From Gallionella sp. (lineage in GTDB: Bacteria > Pseudomonadota > Gammaproteobacteria > Burkholderiales > Gallionellaceae), in assembly GCA_025350405.1 (NCBI GenBank), contig JANXXX010000102.1:1-53241 (forward strand): a stretch of DNA of 53,241 nt. The letters are read 5' to 3'. The notes under the pieces were generated by a model, which saw nothing but the letters and a program-made list of their open reading frames with translations, did not search any database and was not told the origin of the DNA. The number at the start of each line of letters is the position of its first letter. Within the stretch, counting starts at the first letter, position 1. A program made the position numbers and the translations under genes. This document shows positions 43,806 to 53,241 of the stretch, piece after piece.

Positions 43806-46508
43806 ATGAATACCGCAAACTTGCCCTCCTTCGACGCTCTGCTACAAAAGATGCTGTACTGCAGCCGTTATGCCAAACGGGCGCTGGAAACCGACCGATC
43901 CCTGTTGAATTGGTTGCAAGAAAACCACGCCACGCCATACAGCCGTACCGAAATGCAAGTCTTGCTGCAACAGTCCAGGCTCGATCCAGACGACGAAACC
44001 GAATTGGCACGGGCCGTGCGCAAGCTCCGCAAACAAGTGATGGTCAAACTAATCCTGCGCGACCTCAACGGGCTGGCCGACCTGAACGAAGTGATGCAAA
44101 CCATGACCGCGCTGGCTGAAATTTGCCTGCAACATGCGCAAGCCTGTTTGATGCAAAGCTTGCAGCAGCAATTCGGCAGCCCGATCGGCGAATCCAGCGG
44201 TGCTGCACAAGAATTGCTGGTCGTCGGCATGGGCAAGCTGGGCGGCGAAGAATTGAATGTCTCGTCCGACATCGACTTGATCTTTGTCTACCCCGAAGAC
44301 GGGCAAAGCAACAGCGCGCAGAGCTTGAGCAACCATGAGTTCTTCACCCGCCTAGGCCGCCGCCTGATCACCCTGATCAACGAACTCACCGCCGATGGCT
44401 ATGTGTTCCGCGTGGACATGCGGCTGCGCCCCTATGGCGACAGCGGTGCGCTGGTGACCAGCTTCGCCGCGCTGGAAGAATATCTGGTCAGCCAGGGGCG
44501 CGAATGGGAGCGTTATGCCTGGATCAAGGCGCGCGTGGTTGCGCCGCAGCAGAGTCCGCAAACCACTGTATTGATGCAGCTGGTGCAGCCATTCGTGTTC
44601 CGCAAATACCTCGACTTTGGCGCGATCGATTCGATGCGCAAATTGCATGCGCAGATCCGCCAGGAAGTGCTGCGCCGCGACCGGCTCAACAATATCAAGC
44701 TCGGCCCCGGCGGCATACGGGAGATCGAGTTCACCGCACAGGTGTTCCAGCTGATACGCGGCGGACAGGATGCCAGACTGCGGGTGCTCCCGACGCGGCG
44801 CATCTTGCAGGTGCTCGCCGCGAATGGACAACTCAGTACTCAGGTCGTCGCCGACCTGGATGCCGCCTATGTGTTCCTGCGCAATCTGGAACACCGCCTG
44901 CAATATCTGGATGACCAGCAAACCCAGGAGTTGCCCGAAAGAATCGAAGACCAGCAGATCATCGCCGCTGCGATGGGCTACGTGGATTACGCGGCTATGC
45001 TGAAGGAGCTTGATCGTCATCGTGCACTGGTCGGCCTGCAATTCGAACAGATTTTCGGTGCGCAAGAACAAGTTCAAATCGATGCACAGCTGTGGCGCGA
45101 GGAAATCACCGTCGACGAATTGAACTCCGGCCTCAAAATGCTCGGTTATCGCGCCGCAGCAGACAGCGCGCAACGCCTGATGCAACTGCGCGACAGCAGC
45201 CGCTACCGGCAATTGCCCGAACTGAGCAAGCAGCGGCTGGACAAGCTGATCCCGCAATTCATCACCCTGAGCGCACAACACGACGATCCCGACGCGACGT
45301 TGTCCAGATTATTGACCCTGCTGGAAAGTATCAGCCGTCGCGCCGCCTACCTCGCCTTTCTGGCCGAGTATCCGCAAGCCTTGCAACGCCTGGCCGCGCT
45401 GATCGCCGCCAGCAGCTGGGCGAGCGATTATCTGACACTGCACCCCGCGTTGCTCGACGAATTACTCGATGCGCGCGAAATGTATCAGCCACCGCAATGG
45501 CAACAGATCGACCTCAACCTGCAAGCGCGCCTCGACGACTGCACAGGGGATCCCGAGCGGCAACTGGATGTATTGCATCATGCGCAACAGGAACAAATTT
45601 TTTATCTGCTGGCGATGGACCTGCAAGGCTTGCTGCCGCTTGAAAAGCTCAGCGATCACCTCAGCGACCTGGCCAACTTGCTGCTGCGCCACGTGCTGAG
45701 ACTGAGCTGGGCGACCGCGCGCAAGCGTCATTGCGACGAACCACGCTTCGCCATCATCGCCTACGGCAAACTGGGCGGCAGGGAGCTGGGCTACGCCTCC
45801 GATCTCGATCTGATTTTTTTATATGATGACGATCATCCCGATGCGCAGGAGAACTATGCAAAACTTGCGCAACGCATCAACACGATGTTGAGCAGCTACA
45901 CTTCATCGGGGCGTTTATATGAAACCGATCTGCGCCTGCGCCCCAACGGCGCGAGCGGTTTGCTAGTGAGCTCGGTCGCGGCATTTTCCGAGTACCAGCA
46001 AAACCAGGCATGGGTCTGGGAGCATCAGGCTTTGACGCGCGCCCGCTTCAGCGCGGGCGATGCGCAAGTCGGCGCAGCCTTCGAAAAAATCCGCCAGCAA
46101 GTGCTGTGTCAAAAGCGCGACCTTGCCACGCTGCGCAAGGAGATTCTCGACATGCGTCAGAAGATGCACGACGGCCACCCCAACGTCAGCGGCCTGTTCG
46201 ACATCAAGCACGACAGCGGCGGTATGGTGGACATCGAATTCATCGTGCAATTCCTCGTGCTGGCCTACGCCCATCTATACCCGCAGCTGACCGCCAACGC
46301 AGGCAATTTGGCGCTACTCAAACTTGCGGGGGAACTTGGCCTGATCCCGCTTGATGTTGCCGAACAGACCCGCACGCTCTATCGCACCTTGCGCCAGACC
46401 CAGCATCGGATGCGGCTTAACAATCAAACGCCGTGTCGTATCAAACCAGGCGAAATAGCAATCGCCCCAGGCAGGGAGTTATGGAGAAAATTATTCGGGG
46501 ACGCTTGA
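43806..46508 (+). CDS. glnE: Glutamine synthetase adenylyltransferase/adenylyl-removing enzyme
   Basis: The 900-residue protein has two nucleotidyltransferase domains: an N-terminal adenylyl-removing half (GMGKLGGEELNVSSDIDLI at ~141-160) and a C-terminal adenylylating half (AYGKLGGRELGYASDLDLI at ~650-668) joined by a regulatory linker. It adds AMP to or removes it from glutamine synthetase under PII (GlnB) and glutamine control. The 3' end overlaps the convergent cyclase gene by 18 bp. Confidence 0.97.
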   Translation: MNTANLPSFDALLQKMLYCSRYAKRALETDRSLLNWLQENHATPYSRTEMQVLLQQSRLDPDDETELARAVRKLRKQVMVKLILRDLNGLADLNEVMQTMTALAEICLQHAQACLMQSLQQQFGSPIGESSGAAQELLVVGMGKLGGEELNVSSDIDLIFVYPEDGQSNSAQSLSNHEFFTRLGRRLITLINELTADGYVFRVDMRLRPYGDSGALVTSFAALEEYLVSQGREWERYAWIKARVVAPQQSPQTTVLMQLVQPFVFRKYLDFGAIDSMRKLHAQIRQEVLRRDRLNNIKLGPGGIREIEFTAQVFQLIRGGQDARLRVLPTRRILQVLAANGQLSTQVVADLDAAYVFLRNLEHRLQYLDDQQTQELPERIEDQQIIAAAMGYVDYAAMLKELDRHRALVGLQFEQIFGAQEQVQIDAQLWREEITVDELNSGLKMLGYRAAADSAQRLMQLRDSSRYRQLPELSKQRLDKLIPQFITLSAQHDDPDATLSRLLTLLESISRRAAYLAFLAEYPQALQRLAALIAASSWASDYLTLHPALLDELLDAREMYQPPQWQQIDLNLQARLDDCTGDPERQLDVLHHAQQEQIFYLLAMDLQGLLPLEKLSDHLSDLANLLLRHVLRLSWATARKRHCDEPRFAIIAYGKLGGRELGYASDLDLIFLYDDDHPDAQENYAKLAQRINTMLSSYTSSGRLYETDLRLRPNGASGLLVSSVAAFSEYQQNQAWVWEHQALTRARFSAGDAQVGAAFEKIRQQVLCQKRDLATLRKEILDMRQKMHDGHPNVSGLFDIKHDSGGMVDIEFIVQFLVLAYAHLYPQLTANAGNLALLKLAGELGLIPLDVAEQTRTLYRTLRQTQHRMRLNNQTPCRIKPGEIAIAPGRELWRKLFGDA

Positions 46509-47804
46509 GGGGGGAGCGGTGCGGAAGGTTCCTGTGGTACTGAATCGGCCCGGGGCATCGCCGCTCAACCGCGCGGTAAGGCGGTACATGACCATCTCGC
46601 CCTTGCCTTTGAAATGAATAGTGGCGGGCGGCTCGAAAGCGTAGCCATGGCGAATGCGGTTGTAAGTCGTTTTGTCCACCTGGATCACATCCTGCACCGC
46701 CTCATCGGTCAGGCGGCTGGCGATGTTCACCGTATCTCCCCACAAATCGTAAATGAAGCGTTTGGTGCCGATCACACCGGCAACCACCGGGCCGGTTGCG
46801 ATACCGGTATGTATGCCCAAGCCGTATTTGGTCAACTCAGGATGACTAATCACGAGTTGGCGCATTTCCAGCGCCAGATCTGCGATGTCGCTGGTGTAAT
46901 CGGACCGTTCGCGATTCAGTCCTCCCACTGCCATATAAGCATCGCCTATCGTCTTGATCTTTTCCACGCCGTATTTTTCACACAGCTCATCAAAACCGGA
47001 AAAAATAGTATTCAGCAAACTAACCATTTGCTCAGGGGAAAGTGACTCGGTCAGTTGCGTGAAATTCACCAGATCGGCAAACATCACCGTCACATCCGCA
47101 TGCCCATCCGCAATCAAGCCCTGATGGTTCTTCAGCCGTTGTGCAATACTGTTTGGCAATACGTTAAGCAACACGCGTTCGGATTTCTTTTGCTCTTCGG
47201 CCAACAATTGATGCTGCTGGTCAAGCTGGGTTTTGATCTTATCCATCGCCACGACAAAATAGCGCACCAAAAAATACAGGATGGAAGACATGACGCCAAA
47301 ATTGAGTGCAAAAAAGAAGCCGATAGTCCGCATCGACATACCGTTTTCGCCTCCGGAACCAAGATAATAATCAAAGACTCCGGATATCACCGTCATCACC
47401 ATATAAGCAATGAACCAGGGAACTGAATCGCGCCAACCTGAAACCACCAGCGCGCCTATCGGCGCGAGCAGCGCCCAGAGCATCACCCCGCTGGCAGTGA
47501 CGGAACTGCCGATACTCCATTGCATGATGAACGGAACGAACAGAAACAAACTCAGCTGCACAAAACGAAATACTTCAAACTTCTTGGTTTTCAGGAAATG
47601 CACCAGCGAAGCAACCGAAATTACCTGGTAAATGATCGGCACATTGGCTGAGAAGTGCAGCCCCATTAGCCAATAAATCGCCAGCCACAACACCACCGCC
47701 AGATTCATGAAGGCGCAGGCGAAGATCAACAAATCCTTGTGCAGCTTGTCCTCTTGCGCGTATGACGTTTCGTCGCCGACTTTAGTATTAGTGAGCTTGG
47801 GCAT
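46491..47804 (-). CDS. Membrane-bound class III adenylate cyclase
   Basis: The 437-residue protein has about six N-terminal membrane helices (~25-185) and a C-terminal class III cyclase domain (~225-405). Metal aspartates are in FADLVNFT and IGDAYM, the adenine-selecting lysine is in EKIKTIGD and the aspartate in LWGDTVNIASR, so ATP is the likely substrate, giving cAMP. The helix after residue 195 (TQLDQQHQLLAEEQKK) is a coiled coil that couples membrane and cyclase domains. It ends inside the last 18 bp of glnE, on the opposite strand. Confidence 0.92.
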   Translation of the reverse strand: MPKLTNTKVGDETSYAQEDKLHKDLLIFACAFMNLAVVLWLAIYWLMGLHFSANVPIIYQVISVASLVHFLKTKKFEVFRFVQLSLFLFVPFIMQWSIGSSVTASGVMLWALLAPIGALVVSGWRDSVPWFIAYMVMTVISGVFDYYLGSGGENGMSMRTIGFFFALNFGVMSSILYFLVRYFVVAMDKIKTQLDQQHQLLAEEQKKSERVLLNVLPNSIAQRLKNHQGLIADGHADVTVMFADLVNFTQLTESLSPEQMVSLLNTIFSGFDELCEKYGVEKIKTIGDAYMAVGGLNRERSDYTSDIADLALEMRQLVISHPELTKYGLGIHTGIATGPVVAGVIGTKRFIYDLWGDTVNIASRLTDEAVQDVIQVDKTTYNRIRHGYAFEPPATIHFKGKGEMVMYRLTARLSGDAPGRFSTTGTFRTAPPSSVPE

Positions 47805-47940
47805 TTATTTTGTCCGCCAATTTCAGCAAGTACCGTTAGAAATTTAAACCTTCTGGTGAAATAACCGTACGCGCTAATCATACCTTAATTATCCGTAGCG
47901 GGAATACGCGCAATGAACAGGATAATTTTGCTACTGCTTC

Positions 47941-47969
47941 TTCATAAGTCCAACTGAAACGGCTAGAAT
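47941..47969 (+). promoter_or_regulatory. Candidate sigma-70 promoter of ilvE
   Basis: TTCATA (47941-47946, 4/6 match) and TAGAAT (47964-47969, 5/6) are separated by 17 bases. The start point would be near 47976, about 33 bases before the ilvE ATG, which has AAGGA 8 bases upstream. Confidence 0.5.
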
Positions 47970-48008
47970 GCGAGACTCGCAATTGACCAATCATTAAGGA
48001 ATCCCATT

Positions 48009-48929
48009 ATGTCGATGTCCGACCGCGACGGTTTTATCTGGTACGACGGCAAGCTGGTGCCATGGCGCGATGCCACCACCCATGTTCTGACCCACACCCT
48101 GCATTACGGCATGGGCGTGTTCGAGGGTTTGCGCGCCTACAAAGCCGCCAAAGGCACGGCAATCTTCCGTTTGCAGGAGCACACTGAGCGGCTGTTCAAT
48201 TCCGCGCACATCTTCCAGATGAAGATGCCCTACGACAAGGCGACCATCATCGAGGCGCACCGCGAAGTGGTGCGCGCCAACAAGCTGGAATCATGCTACA
48301 TCCGCCCGATCGCGTTCTACGGTTCGGAAGCGATGGGCATCGCCGCCAAGACGCTGTCCACCCATGTCGCGATCGCCGCCTGGCCATGGGGTGCATATCT
48401 GGGTGACGAAGGCATGCAAAAAGGCATCCGCATCAAGACCTCCAGCTTCACCCGCCATCACGTCAACGTCAACATGTGCCGCGCCAAATCGGTGACGACT
48501 TACGCCAACTCGATACTCGCGCATCAGGAAGTCGCCAACGACAACTACGACGAAGCCTTGTTGCTGGATGTGGACGGCTACGTTGCGGAAGGTGCCGGTG
48601 AAAATATTTTTATCGTCAAGAAGGGAAAACTGTACACGCCCGACCTGACTTCCTGCCTGGAGGGCATCACGCGCGATTCAGTCATCACGCTGGCAAAAGA
48701 AATGGGCATTGAAGTCATTGAGAAGCGTATCACCCGCGATGAAGTCTATTGCGCCGACGAAGCCTTCTTTACCGGCACCGCAGCGGAGGTGACACCGATC
48801 CGTGAACTGGATCACCGCACCATCGGCAGCGGTATGCGCGGGCCGATCACCACCCAACTGCAACAAGCCTTTTTCGATTGCGTGGCGGGCAAGCATCCGC
48901 AACACGCGGGCTGGTTGAACTATGTCTAA
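48009..48929 (+). CDS. ilvE: Branched-chain amino acid aminotransferase
   Basis: The 306-residue fold-type IV PLP enzyme transaminates Leu, Ile and Val keto acids with glutamate. The PLP lysine is K160 ([12 protein letters not shown]) and the EGAGENIF phosphate/cofactor motif follows. A Shine-Dalgarno (AAGGA) precedes the ATG. The zinc-finger gene overlaps its end by 8 bp, and waaF follows, so the three are one operon. Confidence 0.96.
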   Translation: MSMSDRDGFIWYDGKLVPWRDATTHVLTHTLHYGMGVFEGLRAYKAAKGTAIFRLQEHTERLFNSAHIFQMKMPYDKATIIEAHREVVRANKLESCYIRPIAFYGSEAMGIAAKTLSTHVAIAAWPWGAYLGDEGMQKGIRIKTSSFTRHHVNVNMCRAKSVTTYANSILAHQEVANDNYDEALLLDVDGYVAEGAGENIFIVKKGKLYTPDLTSCLEGITRDSVITLAKEMGIEVIEKRITRDEVYCADEAFFTGTAAEVTPIRELDHRTIGSGMRGPITTQLQQAFFDCVAGKHPQHAGWLNYV

Positions 48930-49140
48930 GGAGAGCACCGTGAGCAAGCAGGACATCACTCAGCGCTATATCGAAGTCACGGCCAAAGATTTGCCGTTGG
49001 CCTGTCCGATGCCGAATATGAATTTGTGGAACGCACATCCGAAAGTGATGATTTCGCTCAATGAAGGCGGCGAAGCACGCTGCCCGTACTGCGGCACTTT
49101 GTATCGCTTCAAGGGCGAGCTTCCGCACGCCCATCACTGA
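48922..49140 (+). CDS. CHCC zinc-finger protein
   Basis: The 72-residue protein has zinc ligands C28, H39, C54 and C57 ([21 protein letters not shown]), the zf-CHCC family, also found in the NDUFS6 subunit of mitochondrial complex I. It is small and soluble and likely binds Zn2+; function unknown. The start overlaps the ilvE stop by 8 bp. Coupling to ilvE and waaF is conserved in Betaproteobacteria as I recall it. Confidence 0.9.
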   Translation: MSKESTVSKQDITQRYIEVTAKDLPLACPMPNMNLWNAHPKVMISLNEGGEARCPYCGTLYRFKGELPHAHH

Positions 49141-49175
49141 TCACACAACCCTAGGCGATATGTACCCCCAGCACA

Positions 49176-50192
49176 ATGTATAAAATCCTGATCATCGGCC
49201 CCAGCTGGGTGGGCGACACCATGCTGATGCAGCCGATGCTGCTGCGCCTCAAGCAACGTCATCCTGAAAGCCTGATCGATGTGCTTGCCCCGTCATGGAC
49301 AGCTGCGCTGTTGTATGCCATGCCGGAAGTTCATGAAGTCATCACCAACCCGTTCCCGCACGGCGCGTTACGTCTTGGCGCACGTTATCAACTCGGAAAA
49401 GAACTGCGCAGCGCGCGATACGACCAAGCCATCGTTCTGCCCAACTCGCTTAAATCAGCACTCGTGCCATTTTTCGCGCAGATACCGCTGCGCACCGGTT
49501 TTATCGGAGAAGCGCGCTTCGGACTGCTCAATGATGCACGCAAACTCAGTAAGAAAACTTTGCCGCTCATGGTGGAACGCTTTGCGCAACTCGCCGAAAA
49601 CAAGGAAGACAAAATTCCACGTCCCGTGGCCAACCCCAGGCTGGAAGTTTCCACGGCGCAACGCGATGCCACGCTGCAAAAGTTGGGCTTGAGGCTGGAT
49701 AAACCCGTTGCGGTGTTTTGTCCCGGTGCCGAATACGGGCCAGCCAAGCGCTGGCCAGCAGCCTACTACGCGGAGATCGCTCAACGTCTGCAACATCAGG
49801 GTTATGCAGTTTGGCTGATCGGTTCTGCCAAAGACAAGGAAATATCTGACAAGATCGTCGCGCTGGGCAATCCGGCGTGTCGCAACCTGTGCGGTAGCAC
49901 CGATCTGACTGATGCCATCGCGCTGCTATCCTGTGCGCAATTGGTCATCAGCAATGACTCCGGTTTAATGCATCTGGCTGCCGCACTGGATAGGCCGATG
50001 CTGGCCTTGTTCGGCTCCAGCAGCCCGCAATTCACGCCTCCGCTTTCGGCGCACGCCCAAGTCATCAAACTGGATTTGAAGTGCAGCCCATGCTTCAGGC
50101 GCGAATGTCCGCTTGGGCATTTCAACTGCATGAAGCTACTCACGCCCGACCTGGTATGGGAGAAATTGCAACTCACCATACCACGCCGGTGA
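49176..50192 (+). CDS. waaF: ADP-heptose:LPS heptosyltransferase II
   Basis: The 338-residue GT-B enzyme (family 9) adds the second heptose to the LPS inner core. Visible motifs are GPSWVGDTMLMQPM at the N-terminus, and CPGAEYGPAKRWP and SNDSGLMHLAAAL, which bind ADP-heptose, in the C-terminal half. The gene is 35 bp after the zinc-finger gene and probably shares its promoter. Confidence 0.94.
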   Translation: MYKILIIGPSWVGDTMLMQPMLLRLKQRHPESLIDVLAPSWTAALLYAMPEVHEVITNPFPHGALRLGARYQLGKELRSARYDQAIVLPNSLKSALVPFFAQIPLRTGFIGEARFGLLNDARKLSKKTLPLMVERFAQLAENKEDKIPRPVANPRLEVSTAQRDATLQKLGLRLDKPVAVFCPGAEYGPAKRWPAAYYAEIAQRLQHQGYAVWLIGSAKDKEISDKIVALGNPACRNLCGSTDLTDAIALLSCAQLVISNDSGLMHLAAALDRPMLALFGSSSPQFTPPLSAHAQVIKLDLKCSPCFRRECPLGHFNCMKLLTPDLVWEKLQLTIPRR

Positions 50193-50251
50193 TCGCGTTG
50201 CATGTTGAAGCAGATGGCGCGGCTGCGCCGCTATGAACACACCGATCAAAT

Positions 50252-50710
50252 TCACTCCGTTACGCCACCCTTACCGGAGAATAACATTTCACGCTGGCGC
50301 GGGTGCATCCAGTACTCCATTTGCTCGCGAAGAAACCCGCTGAACTGCGCCAAATCAGCCGGCTTGGCAACAAAGGTATTTGCTCCGACCTGATAACTCA
50401 TTAACATATCAGCTTGAGTATATTCGGCAGAAAACACCACAATGGGAATATCGCGCGTAGCGTCATGGATACGCAACTTGCGCAACACCGCCAAACCATC
50501 CAGTTTTGGCAATTTCAAATCCAGCAGGATGATGTGCGGCAACTGATTCTTTTTCTCGACGCTGGCGCTAAACCAATCCAGCACGTCATCGCCCCCGCCT
50601 ACCGCGGTCAGATTAATCTCGGGGCAACATTCAGCTGCAGCACGACGCGCCAAATCTACTTGAACCAAATCGTCATCAACCAACAACACGTTGTAACAGT
50701 TTGCATTCAT
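50252..50710 (-). CDS. Stand-alone receiver (response regulator) protein
   Basis: The 152-residue protein consists almost only of a CheY-like receiver: acidic D12-D13-D14, phosphoacceptor D64 (LLDLKLP), S94 and K116 (AKPADL). The C-terminal ~30 residues are unassigned, and there is no DNA-binding or enzymatic output. It looks like the Rcp1/phytochrome-associated type of lone receiver. No sensor kinase is adjacent, so its partner is unknown. It is transcribed alone between waaF and alaS. Confidence 0.9.
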   Translation of the reverse strand: MNANCYNVLLVDDDLVQVDLARRAAAECCPEINLTAVGGGDDVLDWFSASVEKKNQLPHIILLDLKLPKLDGLAVLRKLRIHDATRDIPIVVFSAEYTQADMLMSYQVGANTFVAKPADLAQFSGFLREQMEYWMHPRQREMLFSGKGGVTE

Positions 50711-50768
50711 CTGTAAGTCCCCTCTTGAGTACGAGTCTTAAAACAGCTACAAGGCCGGACACTCTAAA

Positions 50769-53241
50769 CTACAACTTTGCCTTCACCCAAGCTGGAACGG
50801 AGGCCAACGCCGCAGCCAGATGCTCCGGTTGCGTGCCGCCTGCCATCGCCATGTCCGGCCTGCCGCCGCCTTTGCCGCCAACTTGGTGCGCAACCATGTT
50901 CACCAGCTCACCCGCTTTGATTTTCGCGACAAGATCAGGCGTCACACCGGCGATCAGGCTAACTTTACCACCATCCACCGCCGCCAGCACGATCGCGGCA
51001 GACTTGAGTTTATCCTTGAGCTTATCCAGCGTCTCGCGCAACACCGCCGCATCCGCGCCTTCCAGCAGCGCAGCCAGCACCTTGACGCCGTTGCAATCCA
51101 CAGCCTGACTGATGAGATCGTCGCCCTGCGCACCGGCCAGTTTGGATTTCAGCCGTGCCAGCTCTTTTTCCATGGCCTTGACGTTGTCGAGTATCTGCGC
51201 GATGCGCGCAGCGGCTTCATGCGGCTGCGCTTTCATTGCATCCACCACTTGCCGTAATTGCATCTCCTGCTGCTGCACCAGCGCCAGCGCGCCTTCGCCG
51301 GTCACCGCCTCGACGCGCCGCACGCCAGCCGCCACGCCACTCTCGGCGACGATCTTGAACAGCCCGATGTCGCCGGTGCGCTTGACGTGCGTGCCGCCGC
51401 ACAGTTCGCGCGAGGAGCCGATGTCCAGCACGCGCACTTCGTCGCCGTACTTTTCGCCGAACAGCATCATCGCGCCGGTCTTCTGCGCGTCCTCGATGCC
51501 CATCACGCGCGCCTGCGTCGCCGCATTCGCGAGTATCTCCGCGTTCACGATGCTTTCCACCTTGAGGATTTGCGCATCGGTCATCGGCTGCGTATGCACG
51601 AAGTCAAAGCGCGTCTTGTCCGGATCGACCTGCGAGCCCTTTTGCTGCACATGGCCGCCCAGCACCTCGCGCAAGGCCTTGTGCATCAGGTGGGTGACCG
51701 AGTGGTTGCGCTCGGTGCGCGCGCGCGCCTGAGTGTCCACGCGCGCAGAGACACTGTTGCCCACGTTCAGCTTGCCGGTCTTCACCACGCCGTGATGGCC
51801 AAACACGCTGGCCTGGATCTTTTGCGTGTCTTCCACCGCGAAGATGCCATGCACGCTGTGCAGCACGCCGCGGTCGCCGACCTGGCCGCCGGACTCGGCA
51901 TAGAACGGCGTGTCGTCCAGCACCACGACACCCAACTCGCCTTCGTTCAGTTCGTTGACCGATGCGCCATCCTTGTACAAGGCCAGCACATTGGCTTTGC
52001 TTTCCAGCAACTCGTAGCCGTGGAAGGTAGTGGCCGGGCCGGTGTATTCCAGATTCGCCGCCATCTTGAATTTGCCCGCCGCGCGCGCCTGTTCCTTCTG
52101 TTGTTTCATAGCAGCATCAAAACCTGCAACATCAACAGTCACACCGTGTTCTCGGCATACGTCCTGCGTCAGGTCGAGCGGAAAACCGAAGGTGTCGTGC
52201 AGCTTGAAGGCCAACTCGCCCGGCAGTACGTGTGTCGGGAAAAAGTTGGTTAATGGCATGGTTAGGTGTTGATATGTACGTAATTCATTCCCGACTCTCT
52301 CCTCGGTGACTGTCTTTTTGTGGTACTCACCTTTAACTTTGGCAATCTCCACATTCAAGATTTCCATACCATGTTCCAAGGTTTCGAAGAACCGCTCTTC
52401 TTCCAGCTTGAGGATGCCCTTCACGCGCACTTGCGACGTGGTCAGTTCAGGATAGGCCACGCCCATCTGCTCGACCAGATCGGGCACCATCTTGTGGAAG
52501 AACGCCGCACGCGCGCCCAACTTGTAGCCATGGCGGATCGCGCGGCGGATGATGCGGCGCAGCACATAGCCACGACCTTCGTTGCCGGGGATCACGCCGT
52601 CGGCGATCAGGAAGGAACAGGCGCGGATGTGGTCGGCCAGCACTCGCAGCGAAGGGCTTTCTAGGTCGGCGCATTTAGTCTCGCGCGCTGCCGCCTTGAT
52701 CAGCGCCTGGAACAGGTCAATCTCGTAATTGGCATGCACATGCTGCAACACCGCCGAGATGCGCTCCAAGCCCATGCCTGTATCCACCGAGGGCTTGGGC
52801 AGCGGATGCATCACGCCCGCCTCGTCGCGGTTGAACTGCATGAACACGTTGTTCCAGATCTCAATGAAGCGGTCGCCGTCTTCGCCGGGGCTGCCGGGCG
52901 GGCCACCGGGGATGTGCTCACCGTGGTCGTAGAAAATTTCGGTGCAGGGACCGCAGGGGCCGGTGTCGCCCATCATCCAGAAATTGTCTGAGGCATAACG
53001 CGCCCCCTTGTTGTCGCCGATGCGGATCACACGCTCGGCTGGCATCCCGATCTCTTTGGTCCAGATGTCGTAAGCCTCGTCATCCTCGGCATACACGGTG
53101 ACGGTGAGCTTGTCTTTGGGCAGCTTGAACACCACCGTGAGCAATTCCCATGCATAGTTGATGGCATCGCGCTTGAAATAGTCGCCGAAGCTGAAATTGC
53201 CCAGCATCTCGAAGAAGGTATGGTGGCGCGCGGTATAACCG
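50769..53241 (-). CDS. alaS: Alanyl-tRNA synthetase, 5' part outside the window
   Basis: The coding frame runs off the right edge. In frame upstream of [11 protein letters not shown] are [11 protein letters not shown] residues, so the N-terminal ~60-70 residues and the start are missing. The visible ~820 residues contain the class II catalytic core, the editing-domain metal site (HSVTHLMHK, with RELCGGTH) and the C-terminal dimerisation domain ending [11 protein letters not shown]. It charges tRNA-Ala and edits mischarged Ser/Gly. An unusual low-GC in-frame insertion lies near 52226-52335. Confidence 0.97.
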   Translation of the reverse strand, partial: GYTARHHTFFEMLGNFSFGDYFKRDAINYAWELLTVVFKLPKDKLTVTVYAEDDEAYDIWTKEIGMPAERVIRIGDNKGARYASDNFWMMGDTGPCGPCTEIFYDHGEHIPGGPPGSPGEDGDRFIEIWNNVFMQFNRDEAGVMHPLPKPSVDTGMGLERISAVLQHVHANYEIDLFQALIKAAARETKCADLESPSLRVLADHIRACSFLIADGVIPGNEGRGYVLRRIIRRAIRHGYKLGARAAFFHKMVPDLVEQMGVAYPELTTSQVRVKGILKLEEERFFETLEHGMEILNVEIAKVKGEYHKKTVTEERVGNELRTYQHLTMPLTNFFPTHVLPGELAFKLHDTFGFPLDLTQDVCREHGVTVDVAGFDAAMKQQKEQARAAGKFKMAANLEYTGPATTFHGYELLESKANVLALYKDGASVNELNEGELGVVVLDDTPFYAESGGQVGDRGVLHSVHGIFAVEDTQKIQASVFGHHGVVKTGKLNVGNSVSARVDTQARARTERNHSVTHLMHKALREVLGGHVQQKGSQVDPDKTRFDFVHTQPMTDAQILKVESIVNAEILANAATQARVMGIEDAQKTGAMMLFGEKYGDEVRVLDIGSSRELCGGTHVKRTGDIGLFKIVAESGVAAGVRRVEAVTGEGALALVQQQEMQLRQVVDAMKAQPHEAAARIAQILDNVKAMEKELARLKSKLAGAQGDDLISQAVDCNGVKVLAALLEGADAAVLRETLDKLKDKLKSAAIVLAAVDGGKVSLIAGVTPDLVAKIKAGELVNMVAHQVGGKGGGRPDMAMAGGTQPEHLAAALASVPAWVKAKL

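Overview
The window looks like chromosomal DNA of a betaproteobacterium, most likely Nitrosomonadales/Gallionellaceae-like. This is inferred from the mix of core genes: topoisomerase IV parE/parC, an arginine-type elongation factor P with its rhamnosyltransferase EarP, the lspA/ispH/ileS/ribF block, the TIGR02099(YhdP-like)-nitrilase-tldD block, and the glnE...ilvE-CHCC zinc finger-waaF block. Functions are assigned by reading translated motifs and recalled family signatures. No database search was run, so exact taxonomy and DUF numbers are recollection-level.

Region 1-6700 is accessory DNA. It holds a 23-bp imperfect tandem repeat array at the left edge and a minus-strand pair made of a small DUF6933-like gene and a large nuclease-helicase protein that ends in six ~65-residue repeats. 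Next come a HI1419/HI1420-type toxin-antitoxin pair whose toxin is frameshifted, a possible integration-site remnant (9-bp direct repeats GGGGGTATT), and a tightly overlapping three-gene operon (RelE/ParE-like toxin, XRE antitoxin, small conserved protein). Region 6700-9160 carries a broken copy of the parE 5' end, then a minus-strand cassette of two periplasmic cell-wall hydrolases and a small exported protein, then the intact parE. The cassette therefore lies between direct repeats.

Region 9160-17100 contains parE, parC, a palindrome-rich intergenic block, a FliD-C-terminus-like gene followed by a previously unlisted 39-codon gene, a small periplasmic protein and an HD-domain protein. Region 17100-30130 is almost entirely minus strand: efp-earP-MFS, a MacAB-like ABC export system split into an adaptor, an ATPase and two permeases, a TumE/TumA toxin-antitoxin pair nested between the two permease genes, a YeiH-type transporter/small membrane protein/universal stress protein operon, a DmeF-type metal exporter and a diguanylate cyclase. 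A tRNA-Thr(CGT) follows.

Region 30360-53241 is mainly housekeeping: thiO, ispH-lspA-ileS, ribF, a PhnA-like small protein, tldD, a nitrilase-family amidase, a YhdP-like giant protein with a palindromic repeat inserted in frame, glnE, a membrane adenylate cyclase, ilvE, a zinc-finger protein, waaF, a lone receiver protein and a partial alaS. AlaS carries a low-GC in-frame insertion. The observations most worth following are the nuclease-helicase-repeat protein, the three-gene toxin-antitoxin-like operon, the parE relic flanking the hydrolase cassette, the nested TumE/TumA pair with an apparently leaderless promoter, the 39-aa gene, and the in-frame insertions in the YhdP-like protein and AlaS.
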